Counted from the stretch's first letter, positions 18,142 to 27,643 are shown. The stretch: 46,603 nucleotides of DNA from an uncultured Bacteroidota bacterium (GCA_903881665.1 CAIRUC010000049.1:1-46603); one strand, 5' to 3'. Numbers and translations: made by a program. The notes: a model not told the origin generated them from the sequence alone.

Positions 18142-20313
18142 TTAGTTCACGATTTCCATTTCGTTGATGAGGCGAGAAACTCCTGCATATTTATCGATAA
18201 CAAAAAGCGTATAGCGAATATCGAGAGTTACATTTCTACAGATTTCCGGATTAAATGAAATATCGCTCATAGTACCTTCCCACACGCGATCGAAATTTGT
18301 ACCGATCAATTGTCCTTTAGCATTGATAACCGGGCTACCTGAATTTCCTCCGGTAGTATGATTAGTAGCGATAAATGCAATCGGTAATTGGCCGTTTACG
18401 GCATAGCGACCATAATCCTTTTTATTATACAAATCGATCAACTTTGCAGGGACATCGAATTCCTCATCGCCTTTCACATATTTCTCCATAATTCCCTCGA
18501 GGGTTGTATAGAAATTATACTTCACTGCATCTCGAGGAAAATAACTTTTAACTTGTCCGTAAGCAACGCGCAATGTACTATTAGCATCGGGATAAAAATG
18601 TTTATCGGGTTGCATTTCACGTTGACCTGCCATATACAAACGATTGAGTCGACCTACTTCGGCAGCCATACCGTTTACGCGATCGGCAACTTTCAATTTA
18701 TAAAAATCGCTCAACGCAATAATCATCGAATACGCAGGATCTTTCTTCAGCTTTTTACCAGACGAAGAAGAGAAATTCGACAAGAACTTTTCCATCTTCA
18801 CAGAATCGGTAAAGATTGATTTTTCGAAAACCATATTTGCCCATTTATCAAAATCACCATTATAACGGTTACGCATATCCGTAAAATCAGAAGGCTTCAT
18901 TGAATCGGGAACTGATTTGTCAAAAATAGCGATCAACGATTGAAGCATGGAGCGGTCGGTAGGAATATCATAATTTCTGAAATACCCCGAAATTCCATTT
19001 AGCATATTCTTCTTCTCTTCCTCCATTTTTTTGGGATCAGGTTGTTCAGAAGTGTATAGATCAGAAAGCGTTCTAAAACTATTGGCATAACTTAAAATCT
19101 CGATACCAAAAATAGCTTCTGCATAATAATTATTGGCAGAAATATAAGGGCGATTTGCGTCGTAAATGGATTTTAATCCAGGCAATACATCCGCATACAT
19201 TTTCTTTCTCTCTGGATGATTATCCATCCACTTATTAAACTCCACTTCCAGCATTTGTTTTTTCTGTATGCCATTCGATTCGATTAATCCTTTTGTTTCA
19301 CCCTTCCACTTTTTCCAACCGTTGCTCACGCTACTTTGTTTTGCTGCATATTGCAAATGCAACTTATCGCTTTTACGCATCGACTCGTCCATAATACGCA
19401 AACGCTCATCACGAACACGAATTCGCTCAGGGTTTATCGTATTCACGATCATATCCTCTTGATAAGAAGAAATATATTCTTGTGTTCTTCCCGGAAACCC
19501 ATATACCATTGTAAAATCACCTTCTTTTACTCCGGAAATATTAATCGGGAATGATGCGCGAGGCGTAAACGGAATGTTATCGACGCTGTATTCGGCGGGC
19601 TTATTATTCTTATCGGCATATACACGAAACATCGAGAAATCGCCTGTATGGCGCGGCCACATCCAATTATCGGTATCGCCACCAAACTTTCCAATAGCAG
19701 AAGGAGGAGCACCAACCATTCTAACATCTTTAAACGTTTCGGTAATGATCACATAAAATTCGTTGCCTGAAAAAAACTGACGAACACGCGCTTCGTAGCC
19801 TGTACCCTCGACTGCTTTCTTTTCAATTTGCGAAGAAAGCGTTTTAATTTTCTCATTACGCTGTGCTTCTGTCATTTCGGATGTAAGCACTTTATTATAC
19901 TGATCAGTAACATCGTTAATACTAATTACAAATGTAACCGACAATCCAGGGCAAGGCAATTCGTCCTTCATTTCCTTGGCCCAAAATCCATCTTTTAAAT
20001 AATTATTCTCGACCGTACTATGCGTTTGAATTTGGTCGAATCCGCAATGGTGATTCGTAAGTAATAGTCCTTGTTTCGAAATAATTTCACCTGTACAGCC
20101 GCCACCGAATAAAACAACAGCATCCTTCAAGCTGTTTTTATTCACGCTATAAATATCCTCGATAGAAATCTGCAAGCCGCGCAGCCTCATATCTTCGCCA
20201 TTCAACTGTTGTAGCAATTGCGGAAACCACATCCCTTCATCCGCATAAGTAGAGCGAACAAAAACGTTACAAAATAAAACAACGAAGAATAGTGCTTTTT
20301 TAAATCGATTCAT
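18142..20313 (-). CDS. S46 dipeptidyl-peptidase, DPP11-type
   Basis: Periplasmic serine exopeptidase that removes dipeptides from peptide N-termini. The start at 20313 (MNRFKKALFFVVL) gives a clean signal peptide ending near STYADE; a longer frame from 20343 would cover the promoter. Catalytic elements: His in LLLTNHHCG, Asp in DTDNWMWPRHTGDFS, and Ser in TGGNSGSPV (about residue 658). Eighteen residues after that Ser is Arg in FDRVWEG. In the studied Porphyromonas enzymes Arg at this place gives Asp/Glu specificity (DPP11) and Gly gives hydrophobic specificity (DPP7). Length (723) is normal. It stands alone between terminators. Confidence 0.95.
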   Translation of the reverse strand: MNRFKKALFFVVLFCNVFVRSTYADEGMWFPQLLQQLNGEDMRLRGLQISIEDIYSVNKNSLKDAVVLFGGGCTGEIISKQGLLLTNHHCGFDQIQTHSTVENNYLKDGFWAKEMKDELPCPGLSVTFVISINDVTDQYNKVLTSEMTEAQRNEKIKTLSSQIEKKAVEGTGYEARVRQFFSGNEFYVIITETFKDVRMVGAPPSAIGKFGGDTDNWMWPRHTGDFSMFRVYADKNNKPAEYSVDNIPFTPRASFPINISGVKEGDFTMVYGFPGRTQEYISSYQEDMIVNTINPERIRVRDERLRIMDESMRKSDKLHLQYAAKQSSVSNGWKKWKGETKGLIESNGIQKKQMLEVEFNKWMDNHPERKKMYADVLPGLKSIYDANRPYISANNYYAEAIFGIEILSYANSFRTLSDLYTSEQPDPKKMEEEKKNMLNGISGYFRNYDIPTDRSMLQSLIAIFDKSVPDSMKPSDFTDMRNRYNGDFDKWANMVFEKSIFTDSVKMEKFLSNFSSSSGKKLKKDPAYSMIIALSDFYKLKVADRVNGMAAEVGRLNRLYMAGQREMQPDKHFYPDANSTLRVAYGQVKSYFPRDAVKYNFYTTLEGIMEKYVKGDEEFDVPAKLIDLYNKKDYGRYAVNGQLPIAFIATNHTTGGNSGSPVINAKGQLIGTNFDRVWEGTMSDISFNPEICRNVTLDIRYTLFVIDKYAGVSRLINEMEIVN

Positions 20314-20331
20314 AAGAAATGTTTGAGGCGT

Positions 20332-20339
20332 TAAAGATA
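20332..20339 (-). promoter_or_regulatory. Promoter -7 box for the S46 peptidase
   Basis: Minus strand reads TATCTTTA, one base off TAnnTTTG, 18 bases before the ATG at 20313. It lies inside the longer open frame, supporting the shorter start. Confidence 0.45.
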
Positions 20340-20343
20340 ACAA

Positions 20344-20687
20344 TCGGTATTAAATTAATGAGGTGTATTAAGTGAACATCTTTAAATATGATTTACCGTA
20401 TTATTATTAAGTTTCGGATAAACAGGAGATTTCTGGTTTTTTTGAAATAAAAACATTGATAAATTCAATTAAGAATTCTGGTATTATCTAAATACCAAAA
20501 ACTAAAAGTAAATTCCTCAATTATAGAAATACAGGATAAAACATTTTCCATCTTCCAACGCTGAGGTTCCGATTCGAAAAGAGATTCGGATACACTGCTT
20601 CAAAAATGATATAGCGATAAGAGTAGTTAAGATCATGTATATTTCCCTCGTAGAAGTTAAAGTATAAATGGGACTACGTATACATAA
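20344..20687. other. Non-coding region between S46 peptidase and DUF3127 gene
   Basis: About 340 A+T-rich bases without a gene. A small stem (GGTATT with AATACC near 20482-20498) is present. I see no full promoter match or coding signal apart from the flanking elements listed. Confidence 0.5.
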
Positions 20688-20718
20688 AATAACAAACCCC
20701 GCCGAGGCAGGGTTCGTT
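20688..20718 (-). terminator. Terminator of the DUF3127 gene
   Basis: AACAAACCCCGCC and GGCAGGGTTCGTT pair with two mismatches around a very short GA loop. On the minus strand it continues into TTTGTTATTTTA. It lies about 20 bases after the DUF3127 stop codon. Confidence 0.8.
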
Positions 20719-20740
20719 ACAATTATGGTTTGATTGATTT

Positions 20741-21175
20741 TTAAAATGGAAGGTCGTCAACATCATTTCCTCCGGCCATTGAACCAGCCATTGGATCGGC
20801 AGTCATTGAAGCTTGAGAAGCATATCCATTATTTGTTGGGGCCGCATAGCCACTATTAGCAGGAGCTGAATCAAAAGAATTCGAATCGGCTGGTACGTTT
20901 GCCATTAATGGACTAATGCTAACGGCGCGGATATCGGTATACCAACGTCCGTTATATTCCCTCGACTCTACACGAAAATTAACTTTCATTGTAGTTCCTG
21001 GATGAATCGTTTTTAATTGTTGTACGGGCTCATTAAATGCAAGAAAAGCAATTTTCTTAGGATATGTCTCGATTGTTTCTGCAATAAACGTTTGTTTTGT
21101 CCAGGGACCACGTGCGCCTTCTCCAGTTTGTACAGGTAGCGACTCTATAAGCTTACAGTTGATTTCAAAACTCAT
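20741..21175 (-). CDS. DUF3127 protein with SSB-like C-terminal tail
   Basis: A 144-residue cytoplasmic protein. Residues 1-85 form a small OB-fold-like domain of the DUF3127 family, with LIESLPVQTGEG, WTKQTFIAET, YPKKIAFLAF and the hallmark ESREYNGRWYTDIRA. The rest is a low-complexity Ala/Ser/Asn/Gly tail ending in DDLPF. That tip is the same type as the C-terminal protein-docking peptide of single-stranded DNA-binding proteins (DDDIPF in E. coli). A role beside SSB in DNA repair or replication is plausible but inferred. It has its own promoter and terminator. Confidence 0.88.
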   Translation of the reverse strand: MSFEINCKLIESLPVQTGEGARGPWTKQTFIAETIETYPKKIAFLAFNEPVQQLKTIHPGTTMKVNFRVESREYNGRWYTDIRAVSISPLMANVPADSNSFDSAPANSGYAAPTNNGYASQASMTADPMAGSMAGGNDVDDLPF

Positions 21176-21201
21176 GATGATAATTTATTTATTTCTTTCC
21201 T

Positions 21202-21209
21202 CAAAGATA
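21202..21209 (-). promoter_or_regulatory. Promoter -7 box for the DUF3127 gene
   Basis: Minus strand TATCTTTG is a full consensus match, 26 bases before the ATG. It overlaps the end of the T tract of the preceding htpG terminator. Confidence 0.65.
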
Positions 21210-21244
21210 TAAAAAGCCCCTGAGCGAATTACATTCAGGGGCTT
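21207..21244 (-). terminator. Terminator of htpG
   Basis: On the minus strand AAGCCCCTGA pairs perfectly with TCAGGGGCTT around an 11-base loop, followed by TTTTTATA. It lies about 130 bases after the htpG stop. Confidence 0.85.
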
Positions 21245-21372
21245 CAAATGAGCAGAAAAGTTTTCCACTCTGGCGGATATTTTAGGGACGATGTTTCCTA
21301 TAGTTTGATATTCAATAGATTGCCGTTTCCGTGAATTATTTTAACGGCTTTTCTGTATTGAGTTACACCCTA

Positions 21373-23187
21373 TTATTTTATCATATCGACTGATCTTTTA
21401 ATAAATCCGGTAAGTGCTTCCCCCTTGAGCAACCCTTGAGCTAGCATGGCTAGATCTACGGCCTGACGAAGCACTGCTTGCTTTTGTTCGTCGGTTTCAG
21501 TTGAAAGCACCTTTTTCATTAAAGGGTGATTTGTATTGATTACCAAATTGAATTGCTCGGCCATATTCGCCATAAATTCATATCCGCCACCAGTTGACGA
21601 CATCTCTTTCATACGACGCATAAACTCGGGTCGAGTAATCATTGCGGGAGCATCGTTTTCCGACATGGGCTCAAGATTAATCATGTATTGTTCCTTGTTC
21701 ACCACTGTTTCGGCCAATGATTTTAATTGCGCTTGTTCGTCATCGCTCAATACCGACACTCTTTTTTCATCTTTTCGAATTAAATTATCGGCAGTATCTG
21801 AATCAACGCGAACGAAAGAATTGTTTTCTAATTTATACTCAAGGAAATTTACAAAGTGACTATCAACAGAACCATCCATTTGCAAAACATCGTAGCCTTT
21901 ATTCTTGGCCGCCTCTACAAATGCATGTTGTTCTTCTGCATTTGAAGTATAAATGTTTATTAGTTTATTCTCTTTATCCTCTTGATTCGGTTTAATTAAT
22001 TCGGCATACTCAGGGAAAGTATAATACTTCGAATCAGTATTTTTCAATAAGCAAAAATTCTTAGCGCGATCATAGAATTTTTCTTCACTCAACATCCCGT
22101 ATTTAATAAACACGCCAATATCATCCCACTTCGCTTCGAAATCAGTTCTATTTTCTTTGAAAATTTCCTCTAACTTATCTGAAACTTTTTTCAAAATATG
22201 ATTACTAATTTTTTTCACATTACCATCGCTTTGCAAATACGAGCGGCTAACATTAAGTGGAATATCCGGAGAATCGATAACGCCATGTAGCAATGTTAAA
22301 AATTCAGGAACAATTCCTTCCACTGAATCGGTTACAAACACCTGACGGCAATACAACTGAATTTTATTTCGTTGAACTTCCATGCTACGTTTCAGGCGAG
22401 GAAAATATAAAATTCCTGTTAAACTAAAAGGGAAATCAACATTTAAATGAATATAAAAAAGTGGATCTTCAGACATTGGATACAATTCCTTATAGAACGC
22501 TAAATAATCTTCATGCGTTAATTCACTAGGTTTTTTAACCCAAGCAGGCGAAGTATTATTGATATCATTTCCGGCGAAGCGAACGTTTACTGGTAAGAAG
22601 CGACAATATTTATCGAGTAAATTTTTAATTCTTGCTTCTTCTAAAAACTCAGCAGAATCTTCGTTAATGTGGAGGACAATATCGGTTCCACGATCCGCTT
22701 TTGAATCGGCTACCATATTATACTCAGGGCTACCATCGCATGTCCAACGAATTGCCTCATTCTCTCCTGCTTTAAATGAGCGTGAATAAATTTCCACTTT
22801 ATCGGAAACCATAAACGACGAATAAAACCCGAGTCCAAATTTTCCAATCAAGTTCCCTTCCGTTTGATCTTTGTATTTATTTACAAACTCTTCAGCGCCA
22901 GAGAATGCAATTTGATTGATATACTTCTCTACCTCATCGGTCGTCATTCCGATACCACGATCACGAATAGTAAGTGTTTTTGCTTCCTTATCAATAATCA
23001 CCTCCACAAAAAGATCTCCTAGCTCGGTTTTGTTTTCACCGATCGATGTCAATGTTTTCAGTTTTCCTGAAGCATCTACAGCATTTGCAACTAACTCACG
23101 AAGAAAAATTTCATGATCGCTGTATAAGAACTTCTTAATAATGGGGAAGATGTTTTCGGTTTGGACATTAATTTTTCCTGCACTCAT
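21373..23187 (-). CDS. htpG: HSP90-family chaperone HtpG
   Basis: ATP-dependent cytoplasmic chaperone that remodels client proteins with DnaK. The 604-residue product carries the GHKL ATPase motifs: FLRELVANAVDASGKL (Asn and Asp for magnesium and adenine), DRGIGMT and GKFGLGFYSSFMV. The middle domain has the catalytic-loop region LNVSRSYLQSDG (Arg contacting ATP). The C-terminal dimer domain ends SVDMIK. Asn-Ala-Val-Asp replaces the E. coli NASDA, a common variant. The 540-base region upstream probably holds its promoter; I see no classical heat-shock sigma-32 site. Confidence 0.97.
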   Translation of the reverse strand: MSAGKINVQTENIFPIIKKFLYSDHEIFLRELVANAVDASGKLKTLTSIGENKTELGDLFVEVIIDKEAKTLTIRDRGIGMTTDEVEKYINQIAFSGAEEFVNKYKDQTEGNLIGKFGLGFYSSFMVSDKVEIYSRSFKAGENEAIRWTCDGSPEYNMVADSKADRGTDIVLHINEDSAEFLEEARIKNLLDKYCRFLPVNVRFAGNDINNTSPAWVKKPSELTHEDYLAFYKELYPMSEDPLFYIHLNVDFPFSLTGILYFPRLKRSMEVQRNKIQLYCRQVFVTDSVEGIVPEFLTLLHGVIDSPDIPLNVSRSYLQSDGNVKKISNHILKKVSDKLEEIFKENRTDFEAKWDDIGVFIKYGMLSEEKFYDRAKNFCLLKNTDSKYYTFPEYAELIKPNQEDKENKLINIYTSNAEEQHAFVEAAKNKGYDVLQMDGSVDSHFVNFLEYKLENNSFVRVDSDTADNLIRKDEKRVSVLSDDEQAQLKSLAETVVNKEQYMINLEPMSENDAPAMITRPEFMRRMKEMSSTGGGYEFMANMAEQFNLVINTNHPLMKKVLSTETDEQKQAVLRQAVDLAMLAQGLLKGEALTGFIKRSVDMIK

Positions 23188-23729
23188 AGTTGGTATAATT
23201 ATTTTAGTTTTTAAAGAAAGTTAAAGCCGTACAAACAGCAGTTCGCAACGGCAGACAAACAAAATGCCACTACAAAAATATGACAAATTGACCTTGCTTA
23301 TAGCGGGAAACGAAGAATGATGCGGAAATATATCGGACAGAATGACGTCGAAAGGTGCCAAACCAGGGCAAAAAGAGAATATTCGTTTTTTTAGTAGAAT
23401 ATAAGAATGCAGACTATATTGATTAATTGAAAAAGGAAACTTCCGCGAAACTTTCGCGATGCTATTGCATTAAATGTAGCGCCTATAAAATTATGAAAAA
23501 GCATCGCTTGCCCTATGAGCCGCGCAAATACATAGCGCAAACCTTCTTCATCAAATATACATTGAAATTGGCAATTTTTGCAAATAAATAGGAGAATCGT
23601 ACGTTAATAACCCTGTTAGCAATGTAAGAAAAGTACCTCATATCACATCTTTTCTTTTACAATCTTCGTATCATTATTCACTTATCGAATTTACGAGTAT
23701 CCTGTATTTACCAGGAAGAAAAATAAAAC
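23188..23729. other. Divergent intergenic region between htpG and S41 protease
   Basis: 542 bases without a gene. It contains the palindrome at 23444-23458 and otherwise A+T-rich sequence. On the minus strand TAACTTTC, one base off the -7 consensus, occurs about 30 bases before htpG. No clear promoter box is seen before the S41 gene. Confidence 0.5.
23444..23458. promoter_or_regulatory. Palindrome CGCGAAA-C-TTTCGCG
   Basis: A perfect 7-bp inverted repeat with a 1-base centre, about 260 bases upstream of htpG and 270 upstream of the S41 gene. Its short centre argues against an RNA hairpin and for a dimeric protein site. No regulator is assigned. Confidence 0.4.
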
Positions 23730-25331
23730 ATGAAAACACGTTATAATTTTAAGCGCGTAGCGATACTCAGCTTGGCCTTCACCCTTCTCTTTGCAAGTAT
23801 TTTACGTGCGCAAACAGTAACTACAGCACAGAAGCTCGATGCTCTCATAGGCATGATTAAATATGCGTACGTTGATTCCATCAACGAGAAAAAAATTACT
23901 GAAGACGCGATTCGCAACTTATTAAAAGAACTTGATCCGCATTCGGTATATATTCCGGCGGAAGAGTTAAAGGAAGTGAATGAGCCGTTAGTTGGGAAAT
24001 TTGAAGGTGTTGGAATTCAATTCAACATTTTAGATGACACAATTATGGTAACGCAGACCATTGCGGGTGGCCCATCTGAAAAGTTAGGAATTCGTGCTGG
24101 CGACCGAATTGTAAAGATTGATGGAATATCGGTTGCAAACATTGCTATAAAAAACAACGATGTTTTGAAAAAACTTCGTGGCGATAAAGGCACAAAAGTA
24201 GCTGTAGATATTTTTAGAAGAGGAAATAAAGACCTCATTAAATACACCATCACTCGCGATAAAATTCCACTTTACAGTGTAGATGCTACTTACATGGTAA
24301 CACCTAAGGTAGGTTATATCAAGATCAGTCGCTTTGCCGATTCAACAGTAGACGAATTTAAAGAAGCATTAAAGACCCTGAAAGAACAGCATATGGAAAG
24401 TTTAGTGCTTGACCTATCAGGTAATGGAGGAGGGTATTTAAATCGTGCAATTGAACTTGCCGACGAATTCTTAAGTAATGGGAAAAAGGTAGTTTATACA
24501 GAAGGAAGAAATAATCCACGTCAAGAAAATTATGCAACGCCCACTGGTGGATGGGAAAAAGGAAAAGTAGTGGTATTGGTTGATGAATCCTCTGCCTCGG
24601 CAAGTGAAATCGTTACAGGTGCATTACAAGATTGGGATCGTGCATTAGTTGTAGGAAGAAGAACCTTTGCAAAAGGACTTGTACAAAAGCCTTTCCCATT
24701 ACCAGATGGATCTGCGGTTCGATTAACGATTGCGCGTTATTACACGCCTTCGGGAAGATGTATTCAGAAACACTATGAGCCAGGCGATGAAAACTACGAT
24801 ATGGATTTGAGCATGCGCTATCAACATGGTGAATTATACAACGCCGACAGCATTAAATTTATAGACTCATTAAAATACTCAACAAATGGAGGAAGAACAG
24901 TATATGGTGGCGGAGGAATTATGCCGGATGTTTTTGTTGCATTAGACACAACTATGAGTAGTAAATACTATGATGATTTACGTCGTAACGGCATCATTAA
25001 TGACTTTACATTAAACTACATTGACGAGCATCGTTCTGAAATCGTGGGTAAATACGTTGATGTGTACGACTTCAAAAAATCATTTAATATTGACAATGAA
25101 TTCATGAATAAATTCATTGCTTATGCAGAAAAGAAAAATGTAAAGAAAGACGAAAAAGGCTTTAAAACCTCTGAAAAACTTATTCGAACACAAATCAAAG
25201 CGCTTATTGCACGTGATCTTTTTAATACGAATGCTTATTACGTAATCATTAACGAGCTCAATGCCTTTTTAAATAAAGGAATACAATGTATTGACGACGG
25301 CACATTTGCCAAGTCAAAAATAGATCAATAA
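23730..25331 (+). CDS. S41-family C-terminal processing peptidase (CtpA/Prc type)
   Basis: Periplasmic protease that degrades or trims proteins at their C-terminus. It has a signal peptide (about 1-28, ending ILRAQ), a PDZ domain (about 85-165, with GPSEKLGIRAGDRIVKIDG) and the peptidase core. The Ser-Lys dyad is Ser288 in DESSASASEI and Lys315 in TFAKGLVQ. LDLSGNGGGYLNRAIELA and the C-terminal cap are typical. The 533-residue length is in the usual range. It stands alone with a strong terminator at its end. Confidence 0.94.
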   Translation: MKTRYNFKRVAILSLAFTLLFASILRAQTVTTAQKLDALIGMIKYAYVDSINEKKITEDAIRNLLKELDPHSVYIPAEELKEVNEPLVGKFEGVGIQFNILDDTIMVTQTIAGGPSEKLGIRAGDRIVKIDGISVANIAIKNNDVLKKLRGDKGTKVAVDIFRRGNKDLIKYTITRDKIPLYSVDATYMVTPKVGYIKISRFADSTVDEFKEALKTLKEQHMESLVLDLSGNGGGYLNRAIELADEFLSNGKKVVYTEGRNNPRQENYATPTGGWEKGKVVVLVDESSASASEIVTGALQDWDRALVVGRRTFAKGLVQKPFPLPDGSAVRLTIARYYTPSGRCIQKHYEPGDENYDMDLSMRYQHGELYNADSIKFIDSLKYSTNGGRTVYGGGGIMPDVFVALDTTMSSKYYDDLRRNGIINDFTLNYIDEHRSEIVGKYVDVYDFKKSFNIDNEFMNKFIAYAEKKNVKKDEKGFKTSEKLIRTQIKALIARDLFNTNAYYVIINELNAFLNKGIQCIDDGTFAKSKIDQ

Positions 25332-25367
25332 AAAAATCCCCTCGAAGAACATCGAGGGGATTTTTTT
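25330..25367. terminator. Bidirectional intrinsic terminator
   Basis: A perfect 16-bp inverted repeat, seven A, TCCCCTCGA, a 6-base loop and the complement ending in seven T. It serves the convergent S41 protease and deoC genes and overlaps the final bases of the S41 stop codon. Confidence 0.92.
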
Positions 25368-25372
25368 ATTGC

Positions 25373-26278
25373 TTAATCCTTAGAAAAATGTTCCGGACTT
25401 TGATAAACACCTGTTTCAAGCTTTACGATTTGCATCAATAAATCATTAGCAAGGGAGCTGGCGCCAAAACGAAACCAATTTGGAGAAAGCCATGCCTCAC
25501 CCAACGTTTCGCGAACGACAACTAAATATTGCAGCGCAAGCTTTGCAGTAGCAATTCCTCCTGCGGGTTTCATTCCAATCATTTTTCCTTCGCGATAATA
25601 GAAATCACGAATTGCTTCGAGCATGACCAATGTAACAGGCAAAGTTGCAGCAGGCTGAATTTTACCTGTTGAAGTTTTAATAAAATCAGCACCAGCATAC
25701 ATGGCTAAGTCGGACGCTTTACGAACGTTATCGAGTGTGCTCAATTCACCAGTTTCGAGAATAACTTTTAAATGCGCATTACCACAAACTGCTTTAACGG
25801 CCGCTATTTCATCGAACACATAATTATATTCACCAGCTAAAAAATGTCCGCGAGAAATAACCATATCGATTTCATCGGCGCCTTCATTGACAGCGAATTT
25901 TGTTTCTTCGAGCTTTACCTTTCGTGTACTCATCCCGCTTGGAAAAGCGGTAGCCACGGCAGCCACTTTTACGCTGCTATTCGCTAACGCATCCTTGGCT
26001 ACACGAACCATAGTAGGATATACACAAACGGCAGCAGCAGAAGGGAGATGAGGCATTGCTTCGTGCGGAAGAATAGCCTTAGCGCACAACTGACGTACCT
26101 TTCCTGGTGTATCTCTTGCCTCTAGAGTTGTTAAATCCATCATACTGATAGCCATTTTCAGGGCTTCCATTTTACTTTCGTTTTTAATAGAACGTTTAGT
26201 AAGACGAGAAACACGCTCTTCTACTCCAACTTGATCGATAGGAGGAGAAACATGTACAGAATAAGAATTTTTTATCAT
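25373..26278 (-). CDS. deoC: Deoxyribose-phosphate aldolase
   Basis: Class I aldolase cleaving 2-deoxyribose 5-phosphate to glyceraldehyde 3-phosphate and acetaldehyde in deoxynucleoside breakdown. Starting at ATG 26278 gives 301 residues; a frame extending to 26371 adds an unrelated hydrophobic stretch and runs almost to the next gene. Motifs: DLTTLEARDT, VCVYPTMV, NEGADEIDMVI (catalytic Asp), the Schiff-base Lys in GADFIKTSTGK, and the second active-site Lys in GMKPAGGIAT. It is the long DeoC form. The lolC-like gene lies just upstream on the same strand. Confidence 0.94.
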   Translation of the reverse strand: MIKNSYSVHVSPPIDQVGVEERVSRLTKRSIKNESKMEALKMAISMMDLTTLEARDTPGKVRQLCAKAILPHEAMPHLPSAAAVCVYPTMVRVAKDALANSSVKVAAVATAFPSGMSTRKVKLEETKFAVNEGADEIDMVISRGHFLAGEYNYVFDEIAAVKAVCGNAHLKVILETGELSTLDNVRKASDLAMYAGADFIKTSTGKIQPAATLPVTLVMLEAIRDFYYREGKMIGMKPAGGIATAKLALQYLVVVRETLGEAWLSPNWFRFGASSLANDLLMQIVKLETGVYQSPEHFSKD

Positions 26279-26380
26279 TATAAAAGAGATTAAGTGCAAA
26301 GTAATAAAAAAAACAAGTTCGGAGTTATAGAAGTCGCCAGCGTTAATAAATAGAAAAAGCAGAATACGCATTAACGATAA

Positions 26381-27607
26381 TTAATCCAGCTGACGTTTTA
26401 CAATTATACGCGAAGTAAGCCACGCTGCTGCGAAACCGATTACAAAAACAATTAAAAACACCAAAAGGAAATCGTTGATTTGCATATCGACAGGATACGA
26501 CTGAACTACAAAACTGCCCGAATTTTCGAGCTTAATAATTTCAAACTTTTTTTGTAAATAACAAATAAGAGTCCCCACGATCATACCTCCAAATGCGCCT
26601 CCCAAAGAAATTAGCAAGCCTTCAATAAGGAAGATGCGTTGCACTAACGGCAAGTTAGCGCCGATGTTCATTAGCGTAACAATATCCTTCTTCTTATCGA
26701 TAATCAACATTGTTAATGTTCCAAAAATATTGAATGTAGCGATGAGCAAAATAAATCCAAGAATAAGATAAACGCCGGCCTTTTCGGATTTCAATATTTT
26801 ATAAAGAAAATCGTGTTGACGATAACGATCTTTCACCTCAAAACCTTTCCCTGTTAATGCTTCTACTTGCGCCAATATTTTCTCTGCATTTACACCTTCG
26901 GCCAACTTTATTTCGATAGTAGAAACGGAAACAGTATCACTCATCATTTCCCTGATAAATCGCAAGGGAACAATTACATATTTAGTGTCAAAATCTTGTT
27001 GTACAGAAAAGATCCCCGAAGCAATAATACTTCTTTGCGCGAAGGCGGTAGTTGGATCCATTAGTGCAGTTGACGCATCTACTCCTTTGAGAGGAACAAA
27101 CACTGAAATTCGATTCAATGGGTCATTTGTTTTTAGCCCAAGAGAATACGCAATTTGTCCGCCCACAAACATATAATCTACTGCTCCATTTTGCAATACC
27201 GAAGTGCCGTCGATAATTTTATTTTGCAAGCCTGTAGTTGTAAAATAATCATCGCTCACGCCTTTAATAGTAGCGATAAACTGTCGATCGCGATAACGCA
27301 ACAAAGCATTTTCTTCGAGGGAAAGAGAGACGCTTTCGACGCCCTTAATTATTTTTATTTGTGACAACGCCGCATTATCAGGATTAAAAGTTTTACCGTG
27401 CACCGAAGTAATTTTCAGATCGGGATCGAAGCTATTATACATCGACAAAACCAAATTTCCGAACCCATTAAACACCGAAAGCACGATAATTAGTCCCATC
27501 GTTCCCACGCCTACACCTATCACACTCACCTTACTGATAATATTAATCAGGTGATGCGAGCGTTTTGCAATAAAATACCTTTTGGCAATTTTCCAGGCGA
27601 GTTGCAT
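26381..27607 (-). CDS. FtsX/LolC-E-family ABC transporter permease
   Basis: Inner-membrane permease of 408 residues with the MacB/LolE layout: one N-terminal helix (about 25-48, after KRSHHLINIISKVSVIGVGVG-like cytoplasmic start), a large periplasmic domain (about 50-280) and three C-terminal helices (about 285-310, 335-355, 375-398) in the FtsX core. The segment ATFNIFGTLTMLIIDKKKDIVTLMNIGA is typical of LolC/LolE. The likely role is lipoprotein release to the outer membrane together with an ATPase encoded elsewhere (LolD). It is followed 100 bases later by deoC. Confidence 0.88.
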   Translation of the reverse strand: MQLAWKIAKRYFIAKRSHHLINIISKVSVIGVGVGTMGLIIVLSVFNGFGNLVLSMYNSFDPDLKITSVHGKTFNPDNAALSQIKIIKGVESVSLSLEENALLRYRDRQFIATIKGVSDDYFTTTGLQNKIIDGTSVLQNGAVDYMFVGGQIAYSLGLKTNDPLNRISVFVPLKGVDASTALMDPTTAFAQRSIIASGIFSVQQDFDTKYVIVPLRFIREMMSDTVSVSTIEIKLAEGVNAEKILAQVEALTGKGFEVKDRYRQHDFLYKILKSEKAGVYLILGFILLIATFNIFGTLTMLIIDKKKDIVTLMNIGANLPLVQRIFLIEGLLISLGGAFGGMIVGTLICYLQKKFEIIKLENSGSFVVQSYPVDMQINDFLLVFLIVFVIGFAAAWLTSRIIVKRQLD

Positions 27608-27643
27608 ACGACTACTTCGTAAACTAATTACGAATAAGATTAA

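Noticed and set aside
18388..18819. Plus-strand frame of 143 codons
   Set aside because: Antisense to the conserved S46 peptidase gene and rich in Ile/His, typical of a shadow frame.
20741..21175. Reading this gene as classical ssb
   Set aside because: The ESREYNGRWYTD motif belongs to DUF3127; only the DDLPF tip resembles SSB.
26279..26371. N-terminal extension of deoC by 31 residues
   Set aside because: The extra residues are hydrophobic and unlike the aldolase family; ATG 26278 fits better.
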